64,000 nt of DNA, from the NCBI RefSeq assembly GCF_030445035.2, contig NC_080698.1, forward strand, positions 1,433,501 to 1,497,500. The letters are read 5' to 3'. This DNA comes from Dasypus novemcinctus (taxonomy: Eukaryota > Chordata > Mammalia > Cingulata > Dasypodidae). The notes beneath the pieces are model-generated. The model was not told where the DNA came from and did not search any database. It saw only the letters and a list, made by a program, of their open reading frames with translations. Shown here piece by piece: positions 21,622 through 34,199 of this stretch (its first letter is position 1; each line of letters begins with the position of its first letter). The position numbers were made by a program, and so were the translations under genes.

Positions 21622-21974
21622 CTTATGTGCGCTGTTTTCCTCATGTAATCTTCACAAGAGGTGGCCAGAGCTTTCCCACCTTGTAGACGAAGGGGCTGGC
21701 CTCAACAATTAAGCCTTTTCAGGCGTTTCTACACCTTAGAGCCCCCCGGCCCGCTCCCCCGGCCGCCTCTTCCACAGGGTGGGGAGACTTCACTCTTTTG
21801 CCCTCCCTGCACCTCGTACCGCGCTTGACCTGCTGCAGCTGCTGAAGTCTACGGAATATCTGGAAACAGGGAATTCTCCTGGGAGCAGGAGGGAGAGCCG
21901 GACAGTGACGATAAGAAGTTGGGGTCACATGCAGCACTCGAACTGAGCCTGTGCCGATAAAAGTGTGGCGTGTG

Positions 21975-23100
21975 ATTTTGCCTTTAAAATTTTGTGTGAA
22001 TGGAAGCCTGTGATTTGCCTTTTTCCACCCAACATTGTTTTTCTACCTGTGATATGTTGAAAATTGTAGATCCAGTTGATTCATTTTAAATAGTATTCCT
22101 TTGTTAACAGATACACCAGAATTTAAACATTCCCCAATAAGATGTTTCTACTTTTTGCTATCATAAAAAAATATTGCAGGCAACATCCTCAGTTAGCTCT
22201 TGTCGATATTTATGAGTGTCTCTAAGGTACATATCTCCAGGAGTTGAATACCTACGTAGTGGGTACGCCTCCTCAGCTTCTGACTTTGGCTTCAAATTTT
22301 CTGAGCAGTTGTGCAGTTTCAATTCCCCTTAGCAGTGGATTGGAGGTCCTTGTAGCCTTGTATCTTCTACTATGGCTGATATTAACCAGATATTTTAATT
22401 TTGGTCCATGTGTTAGGCATGGAAGGAATTTCATTGCTCTTTTACTTTGCATTTCCCTGAGAGGTTACCTTTTTAATATATTTTGGTTTTCAGGTTTTCT
22501 TTTCTATGCATTGCTCCCCCCCCCCCCCCCTTTTTAACTGGAAGTTTTGGTTTTTGTGTTTAGGTCTTTAAACACATCTGGAATTTTAATTTCTGCTTTG
22601 TGAGAGGCAGGGATAGAACGGTTTCCACGTGGAAAACCATTTATCCCATTATCACGGAATGAATTGTTAATTCTCGTTTATTTTGTTTCTATGTCTGTCA
22701 TAAACCAAATTCTGTTATAGTTTGTGAATCTGCTTCATAACTCTCTGTTCTGTTGCGTTCATTTATCTCTTTGTGATTCCTAAGCTAATTCTGTTTCTTT
22801 TAATTATTAAAACTTTCCTTTTCATTCTTTTGCTTCAAAGGTATTCTTTGACATTCTTGACCCCTTATGCTCTGAAGTGAATTTTAAGATGTATCCATTG
22901 CCATGAAAAATCCTGCCATAATTTACATTGAATCCACAAATTAATTTGGGGAGACTTTTCATCTCCCCAGATTATCATTATACTATTGATACATCCCATC
23001 CACAGACACAGTCTATCTCAATTAAGTCTTCTTATATATTATTCTATTGAGCTTTATGATAGTCTCCATAAAGATCTAACACTTCTATTAGATATTTTAC
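21975..23100 (-). mobile_element. Ancient L1 fragments, antisense
   Basis: AT-rich sequence with antisense L1 words such as GTGTGAATGGAAGCCTGTG, TGTCTCTAAGGTACATATC, and near 22.9 kb ATTGAATCCACAAATTAATTTGGGGA, the ORF2 antisense motif. It is probably several old pieces. A poly-C run lies at about 22516-22530. Confidence 0.55.
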
Positions 23101-23580
23101 ATGTTTTTTTGCTGTTGTTTTTAAAAAATGGAATAATTCACATACCATACAATTAATCCATTTAAAAGGTACAATTCAAGGTTTTTTTTAGTAAATTCAC
23201 AGGTTGTGCAACCATCGAAACAATCTCATTTTAGAAATTTTTGTTCCCCCAAGAGAAACCCCATACCTACTAGCAGTTACTTCCCGTCCCGCCTGGCAAC
23301 TACCACTCTCCTTGCTGTCTCCATGGCTTTACCTCTTTGGACATTTCACATAAATGGAGTCACTCTGTGATACAAGATGGGGTCTTTCTCTCCCTTAGCA
23401 TCATGTTTCCAAGGCTCGCCCATGTCATACTGTAGCATGTATTATTTCTTCATTACTTTCTATTGGTTTATCCCATTGCAGGGATAGATCACATTTTATG
23501 TATCCCATTGTCAGTAGTTTACAGGTTGTATTGTTCTTATGTAGGAATCTTTTTTCTCCAATTAAATGTTTTAAATTGGT
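23101..23580 (-). mobile_element. L1M 3' end, antisense
   Basis: A fresh L1 3' terminus on the minus strand: GGAATAATTCACATACCAT, then TTTAAAAGGTACAATTCA, GTTGTGCAACCATCG, AGAGAAACCCCATACC and TGGAGTCACTCTGTG, in the order of the L1M 3' untranslated region. Diverged and truncated. Confidence 0.75.
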
Positions 23581-24200
23581 TGTTGCCAGTTTATGACAAT
23601 GGGATGGTTTTTGTGTGCTAGTTTTCTATGCACCGTCTTTGTTGGTGTATAGATTCTCTGCGTATTCTGTTGAAAGCCAAATCCTGCTGCAAACGATGAC
23701 TTTGTTTCTTCTGTTTTAAAGTTGATTGGTTTCTTGCTGTGTACTTCTCTGCCCTCCAGTCAATGCTGAGTGATAACAGGGCCTCCTGGCACGGTGTCTG
23801 CCTTTGGAAATGTTTCCAGCCTTCACCTAGTATTGCCGTTGCTTTAGCGGGAGGTAGACAACCTTCGACATGTGAAGGGAACTCGTATTTCTAGCTTTCT
23901 AATAATGTGTGCTTTTGTTTTTAAATTATGCTAGTGTTAAATTTTATTAAATTCCTTTTCTCCACCTCTTGTAATCTATTAAAGTGGATTATCATTACAT
24001 ATATTATTAAAACGCATTTTGAGATTTTCTTCTGAAGTTTGTATTATGGGAACATGATATATATTTCCAAGTATGAAATTATATTTTAATATTTGTTTTT
24101 CCCCAGAGTGACCTCTCCTTCCCGAGGGGCATTTTTTCTTCCTCTCCCCTCTTCTCACGCTTGAGGGAAGTTCATACGGTTTGAGCGTTTTCAAGAATTA
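23581..24200 (-). mobile_element. Diverged L1-like sequence, antisense
   Basis: AT-rich sequence with weak antisense L1 resemblance, for example around 23.75-23.9 kb. Edges and family are not reliable. Confidence 0.35.
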
Positions 24201-25100
24201 ATACATGTAGAGCACTCTGTAGTACCTGACCCCCAAATGTCATGATTATCAAACGTACGTAATGTAGTTGGTGAAAAATAATCAGAGGGCACTGATTTGG
24301 AACACTAAGATGGGGCCGGACTGTCCAACAGGGTAATCCATGCAGGATGGGGACTTGGGCTGGCCTTTGAAATTAAATTTAATCTAAATTTAATAAAACA
24401 TGTTAATTGTAGAAGTACAGGCAGATGTATCTACACCACTCGAGGCAGCCACTTTTGAATTTTTGCAAACTTTTCCCTAGAGGTCATTAGACATTACATA
24501 CATGTATACATACTTTTAAATACTTGCTATCTGGATCCCACTGGACTGCGCCTCATGGGAACAAGGGACATGGTCACACGAGAGCATCCCCTCCTGAGCG
24601 TCTGCCTCAGTCTGCATTCTGATCTCTCAACTGGGCTTAACAGCGGCTGTGCCCCCGGCAGCATTTTCTTGTGGGTCACCTGCTCCCTGATTGAAGGATT
24701 TTGTTTGGCATTATAGTGTAAATTCATTGTGGAGGAGAGTCGCAAATATTGCAAATCATGGAGGATTTCATGAAGTTTATAAAACTGGTTAAAAATCTGC
24801 AGGAAACACATGGTCACTGTTGAACAAATGGGTTTCTGGCAGCCTTAGACCTGGTAATGATTGGAAAAGAGAAAGAATGCGGGTGAGGACGCCACGTATG
24901 TTCCAGAAGAGAGCGAGTCGGATCAAAAAACTGGGAGAGGCTCCTCTGGTGCCCACCCACAAATCATCTCATGCAAAAACAGTGCTTTTTCTGGGCTTGT
25001 AAAAAATATCAAATACTCATTGAAGGATGTTATTTGCCCTTCTATAATTTTGCTGAGAAAATTATGTCCCAAGTGTGAAAACTTGATTCATTCTAATATT
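24201..25100. other. AT-rich non-repeat stretch, no gene
   Basis: 24.53-24.86 kb looks single-copy. I recognised neither an exon with splice sites nor a repeat family. Confidence 0.3.
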
Positions 25101-25425
25101 GCACTGTCCAATAGAAATATAATGCTGGGCACATATATAATTTAAAATCTCCTAGTGGCATATTAAAGTTAAAAAAAAGTATGTTTTTTTTAACCCATAC
25201 TCATTAGTATGTTTTATTTAACCCAATATTTATAATATACTTTTGGGCACATTTCACATATAATCAATATAGAAATGATCGATGAGATATTTGACGTTTG
25301 TTTTCCATACTGAGTCTTTGGGATCTGGTGTGCGTTTCACACTGAGGCACATCTCAGTTTGGACTCACCCCATTTCAAGGGTCAAGGAGACACGTGGCTC
25401 GCGGGTGACAGATTGGATTGTGCAG
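25101..25425. mobile_element. Ancient hAT-type non-autonomous DNA transposon
   Basis: It starts GCACTGTCCAATAGAAATA and ends GATTGGATTGTGCAG, an imperfect terminal inverted repeat. The interior words ATTTAACCCAATAT and GCACATCTCAGTTTGGACT match a eutherian-wide hAT-derived element from memory. The family name (Arthur or MER group) is not certain. It has no coding capacity. Confidence 0.65.
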
Positions 25426-25619
25426 TTCTAAGGACTAGTGCAAAGTTGTCCTTGTACCGCTATCTTGTGAAAGAACAAATAACACTTGTTTTCTTAAGTG
25501 GTCTTTTTACTAAGCAACAGTCTCAGCAGCCCGTTTTATTTTCCATCCTGTTATTTACTGTGAGGCATGGTCTCCTCTCAGTGGATTCACTTGAAGTGAC
25601 TCCTCTGGAATGAGTAGCC

Positions 25620-25950
25620 TTTACTAATAACTGCATGAATGTAATTTTTAAACACAAAGATGATCATATTTTTTAAAAAACTCAATAACATCTGAGCAAC
25701 ATTAATATCAATAATTAATTTTCTGCCTTGTCTTTTATTTTCCTGATAATCCATTTAATCGATGTACCATAATTTATTCAACTAAACCATTCTTTTAAGA
25801 CATTAGGCACTTGAGACTTTTTATTATAACTCTATCTTAGTACACATCCTTTGTTTTCTTAGAGTGAATTACTTTGCCAGAAATTGTTTACTACTCTTTA
25901 AGTTTTGATACCCATTGCCAGATAACCCTTCAGGAAAGTTTATAGATTTA
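25620..25950 (-). mobile_element. Ancient L1-like fragment, antisense
   Basis: AT-rich, with TACCATAATTTATTCAAC and GAGACTTTTTATTATAAC-type words that recur in antisense L1 3' regions. Heavily diverged. Confidence 0.45.
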
Positions 25951-26154
25951 TTTCGCCATCAGTAGTGTCTGAGCGTGCAGGATCCCACACCCTGCTGGTG
26001 ATGAGTGAGATGACTCATCTTCTCCACCTTCATGTTCGTCTCCCATCCTGCTCCCCCCTGCACCAGCCCGCTCCTCCCCCCTGCACCAGCCTGCTCCCCT
26101 TCTCTTCCCCATCCATTCCTCTCCCCTAGGCCACACCATTCCTTTTCCCTGTAC

Positions 26155-26606
26155 CTTCCCATCCCTCTCCTCCGCGCCCGCCCCCCTCTCCTCCACGCCC
26201 GCCCCCCTCTGTGCCCTCCGTCCTCTCCTCCGTGCCCGCCGTCCTCTCCTCCATTCCCTCCGCCCTCTCCTCCATGCCCACCACCCTCTCCTCCATGCCC
26301 GCCGTCCTCTCCTCTGTGCCCGCCGTCCTCTCCTCCATGCCCACCACCCTCTCCTCCGTGCCCGCAGCCCTCTCTTCTGTGCCCACCGTCCTCTCTTCTG
26401 TGCCCACCGTCCTCTCCTCCGTGCCTGCCGCCCTCTCCTCCGTGCCCACCACCCTCTCCTCTGTGCCCACCATCCTCTGTGCCCACCACCCTCTCCTCTG
26501 TGCCCACCGTCCTCTCCTCCGTGCCCACCATCCTCTCCTCCGTGCCCGCCACCCTCTCCTCTGTGCCCACCGTCCTCTCCTCCGTGCCCAGCACCCTCTC
26601 CTCTGG
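26155..26606. repeat. 21-bp minisatellite, about 19 regular units plus variant units
   Basis: The regular part, 26208-26606, repeats CTCTCCTCCGTGCCCACCGTC with C/T and G/A variants. One unit near 26480 has lost about 6 bases. Shorter 18-bp variant units precede it at 26155-26207. Because 21 is a multiple of three, frames stay open on both strands (plus 26032-26754, minus 25959-26735), but they encode only heptapeptide stutters and do not support a gene. Confidence 0.95.
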
Positions 26607-26702
26607 CTCCTGGCAGTGGCTGCCCCCTGGCCTTCCTGACCTGAGGCGGCTGACTTGTTCACCTCGGCCTCCACAGGGCCTCCCCTGCCCGCCTCTTCTG
26701 GG

Positions 26703-26860
26703 ACTTAGGCTGACCCTCATGCAGGAAGTGCTCACCTTGAGACCCTTACCGTAATTACTCCTGCAAAGACCAGTTTTCCAAACTTAGGCTGACCCTCATG
26801 CAGGAAGTGCTCACCTTGAGACCCTTACCGTAATTACTCCTGCAAAGACCAGTTTTCCAA
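26703..26860. repeat. Exact 79-bp tandem duplication
   Basis: 26703-26781 and 26782-26860 are identical at every base. The second copy runs on into CCAAATAAAGTCACCG, which resembles the end of an old interspersed repeat (next entry). The perfect identity means a recent local duplication or an assembly artefact. Confidence 0.95.
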
Positions 26861-26930
26861 ATAAAGTCACCGTCGCAGCGTTGAGGTGGACGTGTCTTTC
26901 GGGGGCTGCCGTCCAACCCGCTGCAGGTGA
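26830..26930 (+). mobile_element. End fragment of an ancient LTR-like repeat
   Basis: GCAAAGACCAGTTTTCCAAA, AAAGTCACCG, TCTTTCGGGGG and CCGTCCAACCC occur in the order seen at the end of a common old mammalian repeat with a CAAATAAGGTCAC core (from memory). The same family seems to be present in reverse at 62262-62640. Confidence 0.4.
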
Positions 26931-29388
26931 GTGAAGGAACCAGCGGATGAGCTGATGTGGCTACACCCGACCAGATGCTGGTGACCAAGCCTGGGGCGGC
27001 TCCCCCGAGGTGCGGCCTTGGGTTCTACGAGGGGCAACCACGCCCGCCTCAGCGCACCCTGAGAATCCAGCCTGTGTTTCTTAGGGAGAGTCAGAGCGCC
27101 GCGGCGGTGTGCCTGGATGCTTTTGCAAAGTAGCTTTTAGTTTGTTAGTTAACCACGTGCTCCCTCCCCCTTTCCCTCCCCTAGGTAATCGGGCTTCGTT
27201 TTTGTATGTATTTGCATTCCGTCACTGCGGGCGGGGAAAGCTCTCTGGAAATCATGTCGTGGCTGTGATTTACAGTGGAATGCCACTGATGTGACAGTCG
27301 TGTGATCGGCAGCTGGGATGCCCCCATCCATTCTGAGGCTGGCCATGTAACCCCGCACTTAGGAAGAGACAGCGAGCCGTGCTCAGGGAGGGCGTGCGGG
27401 CACACAGGGCCCAGGCCGGCGTCCAGGCCTCAGAAAACCCTCCGAGCCGCCTGCTGACGATGGGGGCGGCTGGCCCCCCGTGGCGCGCTGTGCCTCCCCG
27501 CCTTTGGTGTGAAGTGCAGCTGCCTCAAAGCGCAGGCTTCATTCCCCAGCTTGGAAAGCGAGATGTCCAGGTTCTCCTGAAGGAACCAGCCAGGCCTCTG
27601 TACACTGATTTACCTTCAGAAGAAACACAGATCGCCTGCCTGTCAAGCGGTGCTGCCTCTTCACCCACTGGAAGTCGTCTCAAGCGTCGTTTCATGTTTC
27701 CATGTGGCCCCCGCCTCAGAAAACGTGCAGGTCTGTGTGTGTTTGGGGTATAGCCTGATCTGTTGAGAAAAGCAATTTATTATTCAAGAGACTTCGATGT
27801 ACTAGCATGACACCTGAGCAGAGTATTCTAGATTATCCTCTTTCTTTTTTGGCCAACTGGAAGAAAAATCAGAAACGCTATTTTAATCAAATCTTTGTCT
27901 TGAATCTTTTAGAAATCTGCCGGTTGGTTTTCCAGCTCTGTGGTGCAGGGAGTCGGGGGCTCTCCCAGGGCGGCAGCTCTCGGCACTGCTCCTGCCGGCT
28001 GCCTGGAGACCCCGCCCAGGCCTTTGCCCAGGCCTGAGCCCCTCCCCGCAGGGCGCGTCCACGTGTCCCTCCCCTTTGCGCTGGGCGTCCCCCCTCAGGC
28101 TGCTGCCCGTAGAGAGGGCGGTGGTTCCGGGCAGACAGCCCCCACTTCCCAGCCACACGTGATCCAAAAGCAACAGGAGAATGAGAAACAAGAAGCCATC
28201 TGGAAGGTGGTTAAAATTGCTTCTCAAAAAGGTGGCGGAGCTGCCGGGAGAGCCCACGAGAGGCTGTGCCAGGGCCCCTCCCCACAGCCCCCCCATGACC
28301 CTCCCCACGGCCCCTCCTCCTGTCTTGGGCCGTCTGTCCCCTCCATCGCCACTCCCGGGGCCTGGCCCCTCATCTGGATGTTTAGCCTCCAGGCCCTCGC
28401 GCTCTCGCCAGCACCGCTCCTGGCTGGTCTTGGCAGGTTCAGCGCCAGCGTCTTTGTTGCTTGGCCTCTGCGTTTCCGCTCTAATCTTCCGTCCCTTCCG
28501 CCAGTGTAGCCTAAAGCGTTTTGATCCCCAGGCGTCCCGCTTCAGGCTTCTTGTTCTCTGACAGGCACCGGGTCTTCTAAGGCTCTGAGGCTCCCAGCTC
28601 CGCGTCCCTCCACTTCCTGCCCCCAGGCCACTGTCCCTGCACTTGGCCTCCTTCCTCCTGCCTTTTCCAGCTTGCTTTTCATGATCTGCAAAAAATGAGC
28701 AGTCTTTAAAACCACGGCCAGGGGCTGCTCTTTCTCCGCTCTGGAAACCCTCCAAAGCTGTTCCTCCCCACTCAGACACACTCAGAACCCCACGGCTCTC
28801 CTCTCGTCAGAGGCGAGGTCCCTGGCGGTGGCCTGGAGGCCCGGCTCGTTCACCCGTGAACCTCCCGCCCTCTTCTCGTTCACGCCACCGTGCCCCGAGG
28901 CGGCCTTGCTGTCCCCCAGCAGCCCGGCTCGCTCCGGCCCCAGGGCCTCGGCACTGGCTCTCCCGCTGCCAGGAGCGCCCGCCTCCCGGAAGGGAGTGAA
29001 CTTACCTGCTCACCTAAAATAGACCGCTGCCCACCCCCATCCCGGCATATCCTTTTTTTTTTCCTTGCAGCACTTCCCACCTTGAAAGACACTGTAGAAA
29101 TGACCAGAATGTTCTTAACCCCGTAAGAACAGGGCTTGCTATCACACCAGCTAAATCTGAAAGGGAAGACCAGGAGCAGGCGGTGACTCCACAGCTCGGG
29201 ACTTCGGAGCAGGCGCTCCTGCTCAGCCCCGCAGCCGCTCGAGAGCTTCTAGTCAGCCATGGAAGCAGGTTTCTTAGGTTTTTGAAGGCTCCGTCGAATG
29301 GTTCTGGGCTCGGTGCAGAAGCACAGGCTTGGTTTTATTTTGGAGAAGGGCAGTGGCCCCCACAGCCTGCCCAAATCAGCAGCAAGAG
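26931..29388. other. GC-rich single-copy-looking region without a supported gene
   Basis: Mostly GC-rich DNA with open frames on both strands (for example minus 27883-28779), but they lack recognisable domains and compete with each other. No SINE, LTR or L1 was recognised. Exons of an unidentified gene cannot be excluded. Confidence 0.3.
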
Positions 29389-29482
29389 AGTGTTACCTGC
29401 TGCCAGTGTTACCTGCCATGAGTGTTACCTGCCGCCAGTGTTACCTGCCATGAGTGTTACCTGCCGCCAGTGTTACCTGCCG
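29389..29482. repeat. 16-bp tandem repeat, six units
   Basis: Alternating units AGTGTTACCTGCCGCC and AGTGTTACCTGCCATG, giving a 32-bp higher-order period. The first unit carries a CTGCC variant. Confidence 0.95.
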
Positions 29483-30378
29483 TTTCCCAGGTGAGGTGGC
29501 CTCATGGTTTACACCCGCCCTCAGACAAATGCTGGAAAGTGTGCCTCAGGAGCTCTGTGTTCTGATCCAATCAGAATGATATTTCTAGCCTAAGGGAGAA
29601 AATCCTTGACGTGGAAAACGCTCTACGCCAAGGTGTTTCTCACAGCACTCTATGAACCAGCAGAGCGTTGGAGGGGACCGCAGTCTCAGGCCAGGAGGCG
29701 GTGGACGGTCACCGTGCCAGTGGTGCTCGGCGGGGGTGGAGACAGCCCTGCGTGAAGCTCGGCGCACAGTAGGGCAATGACACGGCCGCCCACGATGCCG
29801 GGGAAATGAGGCTCGGCGGGCCAGGGGGCCGCAGCGGGTTTGCTGGTGTTGGGTTCGTGTTACCCAATTCTTTCTTTTATAACTGGTCATATCTAACGAG
29901 TTTCCTCACACAGATGTTTTGGGGGATCCTGAAACCCCCATAAAAGAATGAGAAAGGCAGAGCACGTTGGTGGCGCCTTTGGGTGCGCCGGTGCGGGGAG
30001 CGCCCCTTCGACAGCTGTCGCTGAGCTGAGTCTCCTAAGAAGGGCGTGAGGAGGTGGAGCAGGACGGGCGCCGGCGGGGCTGGGGGCGTTGTCGGCGATG
30101 GCGCCCACCCCTCGTGTGGGCCGGGGCGTGGCAAGCTGTTCCTGAGTGCCCAGGGGCTCCTCGAGCGGTGTGTGTGAAAGCCCACTCAGTGGGAAGGGAC
30201 TGGAGTGAGTTCCTTTGGCCACATTATGGTCTACAGGGTAAGGCTTGTAGGGTTCTACCTTCAGATTCTGAGAAAAAATGGAAGTTTTGTTTCCATTTCT
30301 GTAAAATTTGAATTAAATATGCCTAAGCATACCTGCTCAATACCAAACAACCTTTCTCAGCTTTCTGTAATACTCCTC
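29483..30378. other. No recognised features
   Basis: Mixed to GC-rich, single-copy-looking. No gene or repeat recognised. Confidence 0.3.
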
Positions 30379-30997
30379 TGTATTATCAGCCAAAGGGGTG
30401 CTGATGCAAAGTACCAGGAGCCTGTTGGCTTTTATAAAAGGTATTTATTTGGGGTAGACGCTTACAGTTACCAGGCCATAAAGCAGAAGTTACTTCCCTC
30501 ACCGAAGCCTGTCGCCACGTGTTGGAGCAAGACGGCTGCCGACGTCTGCCAGGGCTCAGGCTCCCTCTTCCTCCTGAGGCTCCGTGGTCCAGCTCCTTCC
30601 ATGCTCAGCTGTAGCCTGGGATAAGTCTCCTCGCTCCAGGGCTCATTTCTTCCCAGTCTCAGCTGCAGCTGAAGGCTGTCAAGCTCCTCTCTCTTCCCCG
30701 TCTCATGCGCTGTCTCTCTTCCTCTGAGCTCCTCTCTGTGTATTTACTTCCCGGGGTTCCAGCAAAACTCAAACTCTGTCCTCTGCTGTGTCATTTTCTC
30801 TGTGAGTCCCTACCTGCCATGGGGACGGGGACTCGATGTCCTACTGGTGTGCCTGAATCAAAGCCCTAATCATAATTTAATGGAGATAAAGTGAAACCTC
30901 TGAGTTAATACAATCTAATATGCCCAGAGGAGCAGACCAGTTTAAACACAGTCCAATATCTATTTTTGGAATTCATAAACAATGCCAAACTGCCACA
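30379..30997 (-). mobile_element. Solo LTR, MaLR-like (family A), minus strand
   Basis: On the minus strand it starts TGTGGCAGTTTGGCATTG and ends GCTGATAATACA. It is homologous to the LTRs at 45029, 55388 and 57417, including the words GGTACTTTGCATCAGC and CTTTTATAAAAG (plus-strand forms GCTGATGCAAAGTACC). Flanking TCCTC (30374-30378) and GCCTC (30998-31002) differ at one base, a decayed 5-bp duplication. No internal sequence. Confidence 0.8.
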
Positions 30998-32912
30998 GCC
31001 TCCAATTACTGAGCCAATGTACTTAAATAAGGCTGCAGCTGTCTTGGTTAGGTTTTGCTGAAGAGGGCTACAGTCTTGCCTACAGAATTCTGTAGCCCGC
31101 CTTTAACTATCCTTGCAGTCGCTAACTTTAATTAAAGTCTGTGTCTCAGCCGCCTGCTGATGTAAGATGTATTACTGCGTTTGTGAAGCCCACGTGGATC
31201 AGGCTAAGATCATTAAACAGTTTTCCTCCTGCTGTGGAACTAGAGATTTTTTAAATTGCCTAAAGCATCTTTACTCTCCTCTTTGTTACCTATCTAGGAG
31301 GATTTTATCTAGGATCAAATCTCTTTATATTGTTATTGCTTATATTTCTTTAAATATAACCACAGTTTGAAAGGTGTACTTGAGCACAACATCTTACTGT
31401 AAGCTTTTCTATGGGAAATTGTTTTCCTTTTGAAAATGTTTGCTGCCATCTAGTTCAAATATTTGTTTCAAATTTCACTATATTAAGTCTACCAAAAGCA
31501 AAACATGCATATTTATTCCGCTAGGGCCTTCTACCAGTGAAGAAAACGCAGCATGAAACAGGATCAGATCAAGAAGGCATTTTGGAGGTCACTGGTGGAA
31601 AACTGGTGGCCTGGAAGTCGTCAGTAGGTCATTCCGCCGTTTATCAGAACTGCTCTTTGCAGGTGACGCAGTGCTGTGGTGAGACGTGTGAATTCCGTGC
31701 CTGTGAGTCTAGAGCCAAACCTCTTGCTGTAACCTGAGTCCCTCGGTCAGATACAGTGTGATGGGGGAAGATCTGTGCGTCTGTTCCAGGGAGGGGCCCA
31801 GCTGCGCCATGGGGACGGCGTCTGGTGAGGTCATCACCAGGTGGTTGAGTGGCTCCCTGCCCTTCCATGGGAGGGCTCAGCACTGGTCCCTGCTGCTGGA
31901 AAGATAGGTCCCCAGCGGTGGTGACAGCCGGCTTGGGCCTGGAGACGGAGGTCCATGAGTTGGGAGCTGCTGCCATGTGCACTTTATACAAGAGCTCATT
32001 GAATCAGCACTGGGGAGAGAGGCAAGTGCGAGCCACGGACGGACGGCGCCATCTGGTCTACCTCAGTATTGAGCCTGCCCCTTACAGAGGGTGTGTGTTT
32101 GAGCCTTCCCACAGTCAGGCACCACCACCCTTAGTGGCCACTCTAAGAGTCCTTTCACATTCTACCTCCCGAGACCCTCCTCACTGATCTTCCAGTCCTG
32201 TTCTTGTCTCGCCATCCTGTCAGCTACGGCTAATTATTGGGGATCCATTCTTCTGGGCAGCTCTCTGTCCAGATAATGTGGAAAATCAAATATCCTGCTT
32301 GAAATTTTGCCCACAAGACAGATTTCCTTCACTCCTGCCCTTCAGAGCCGTCCTAATGGCCTGTAATGCTAAAGCTGTCCCCTTCTGGACACAGGAACAT
32401 CTGTGAGTCCTGCCTAGGATTTTTCCTCTTACGAGCATAAGGAACTTGCCATGAGGGCACAGGCATAGATCGAGGGGAAGAGAGAAAGCCGCGGGAATAG
32501 GGGAGGTAGATGCCCACGTCCTTTGCCCATGCAGCTCACACCTTCTGGAAGTGCTTTAACCTGATTTCTTAGATCCCGCTGCTACCTGCCAGGGGACGCC
32601 TCCTGATACGCCTAACCTAAGAAGAGGCCCAAAGCTGGGGGGTCGAGTGGTCCAGTTCAGCTGGTCACCTGCTCACTGGTTATCTCAGAATCAGGCCTGG
32701 AAGCGAACACGGGCTCTTCTCCAAAGGAGAATATGGACCTGTGGATGTCGTCCCTCTGGCTCTGCGGCTCCTGAGCTGCTCCTGCAGCCCCGGGAGGCAC
32801 GCAGGGCACCTGCTTTGCTGTGGGCACTTGGCATGTCGTTGGATCTGTAGGGTCCTGGGCAGTCCGAGGCCAGAGCAGCTTACGCCACCAAGTGGACCTG
32901 GGGCAGAGCCCG
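30998..32912. other. Intervening DNA, possibly with old retroviral internal sequence
   Basis: 31.16-31.5 kb is AT-rich and single-copy-looking. The 32.1-32.65 kb stretch has the feel of decayed minus-strand retroviral internal sequence, but I cannot name it. No intact frame or splice unit was seen. Confidence 0.3.
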
Positions 32913-33489
32913 CGTGGCAGTGTGATGCTATTAATGAATCCTCAAAGAAGAGAAATCGTGTTGTGAGCTGGTCTGTTCCTCTGGGTATGATGCCCTTTGG
33001 CTGTGTTAAATTCAAAGGTTGGAAGTTTGCTTGACAAAAGACTGGAGCCTCGCTTCAGCCACATCAGCAGGTCGACTCAGGGTTGAGCCCCCACCACCTC
33101 GGGCTGATAAAAACGGACCCTCAAGAGGACCCAGAAGAAGACACAGGAAGAGAGCGCTCCACGGCCATGGCAGAGGAGAGAGCTTTGATCCTGCGGCCCC
33201 AGGAAGGGAGACGAGCCACTCGCCAGCTAGCCTGTAGCTGAGGGTGGGAAGAAGTTGGGCCCACGGAGCCTCAAGAGGAAGAGGACGCCCTGAGGGCTGA
33301 GCCCTGTGCCAGCCTGGAGCTGAGAGAGGAAGGCTGAGCCCTCGCCGAGGTCGGCAGCCCTCTTGGTGAGAAAGCAGCCTTGAGTTGGACTCTTTAGGGC
33401 CTTGAAGCTTTTACCCCAAATAAATGCCCTTTATAGAAGCCAACAGCTTCCTGGTACTTGGCGTCAGCGCCCCTTAGCTGACTGGCACA
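32913..33489 (+). mobile_element. Solo LTR, MaLR-like (family A), plus strand, diverged
   Basis: It starts CGTGGCAGTGTGATGC and ends CTTAGCTGACTGGCACA. It matches the family-A consensus seen at 55388-55887 in ATTAATGAATCC, in ACCCCAAATAAATGCCCTTT (includes AATAAA) and in CTGGTACTTGGCGTCAGCGC. No target duplication remains. More diverged than the 55-57 kb copies. Confidence 0.7.
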
Positions 33490-34199
33490 CCAGGCTTGCT
33501 AATCCAGGCCCTGAACTGCCTGCCTCACGGGTCTCTTGGTTAGTGGACCAGTGCGTGTTCTATGTGACATCTCCAAAACCCAAAAAAGCCCACCAAACTT
33601 TGCGCTTCCTTTTTCCTGGAAAGCTAAATGGTGGCGGTGACCATGAAACTAACAATAAAAACAACAGCCCTGGGTGATCTAGGAGAATCCCTTAAAGGGA
33701 CGGTGAACTCACCCTGTGGTGTCCTCTCCCCCGCCTCCACCAGCTCGTCCTCATGTTGTTCTTCCGTGTAAACACGTTCACCCGGCCATCCCCGGGCCTC
33801 TCGGTCTGAGCGCACATGAGTGTTTTCTGCCTCGGTGGTTCCTCGGCAGGCTCAGACCCTTCCTCCCCGAAGCTTCCCCCGAGTTCCTGGATTCCTGCTC
33901 TGTGTCGTCGCTCTGCTCAGGAGCAAACCTGGGCGCAACGCAGCCTGCAGCAGCCCTGCGCCTCCAAGCCGCTGCTCCTGCTTTCCCACCCAGGCCCAGC
34001 CTTGCCCATGCCCAGCCCCCGCTGTCCCCCAAAGTCGCAGTCCCTTCGAGGGCCAGAGGTGCCGTGGGAGCCGTGGGGGGCGAGGTGTCTGCAGGACCCG
34101 CAGCCATCCGTCCCCTTTTTCTGGCTGAGGGTGGGGGTGGAGTGGGAGGACCCACAGCAGCCCTCAGTGGTGCAGCTGCCGGGCCGTGGCTATGGGAGC
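33490..34199. other. GC-rich stretch, no supported gene
   Basis: C-rich DNA with competing open frames on both strands between 33.7 and 34.2 kb. No domain, splice unit or repeat recognised. Confidence 0.3.

Noticed and set aside
26155-26606. CRISPR array
   Set aside because: Repeats are contiguous without unique spacers, and the setting is a mammalian genome. The same holds for the arrays at 9365, 29389, 34497, 52121 and 55108.
25959-26754. Frames of 240 and 258 residues with heptad repeats across the 21-bp array
   Set aside because: The period of 21 bases keeps any frame open without selection. The peptides are unit translations only.
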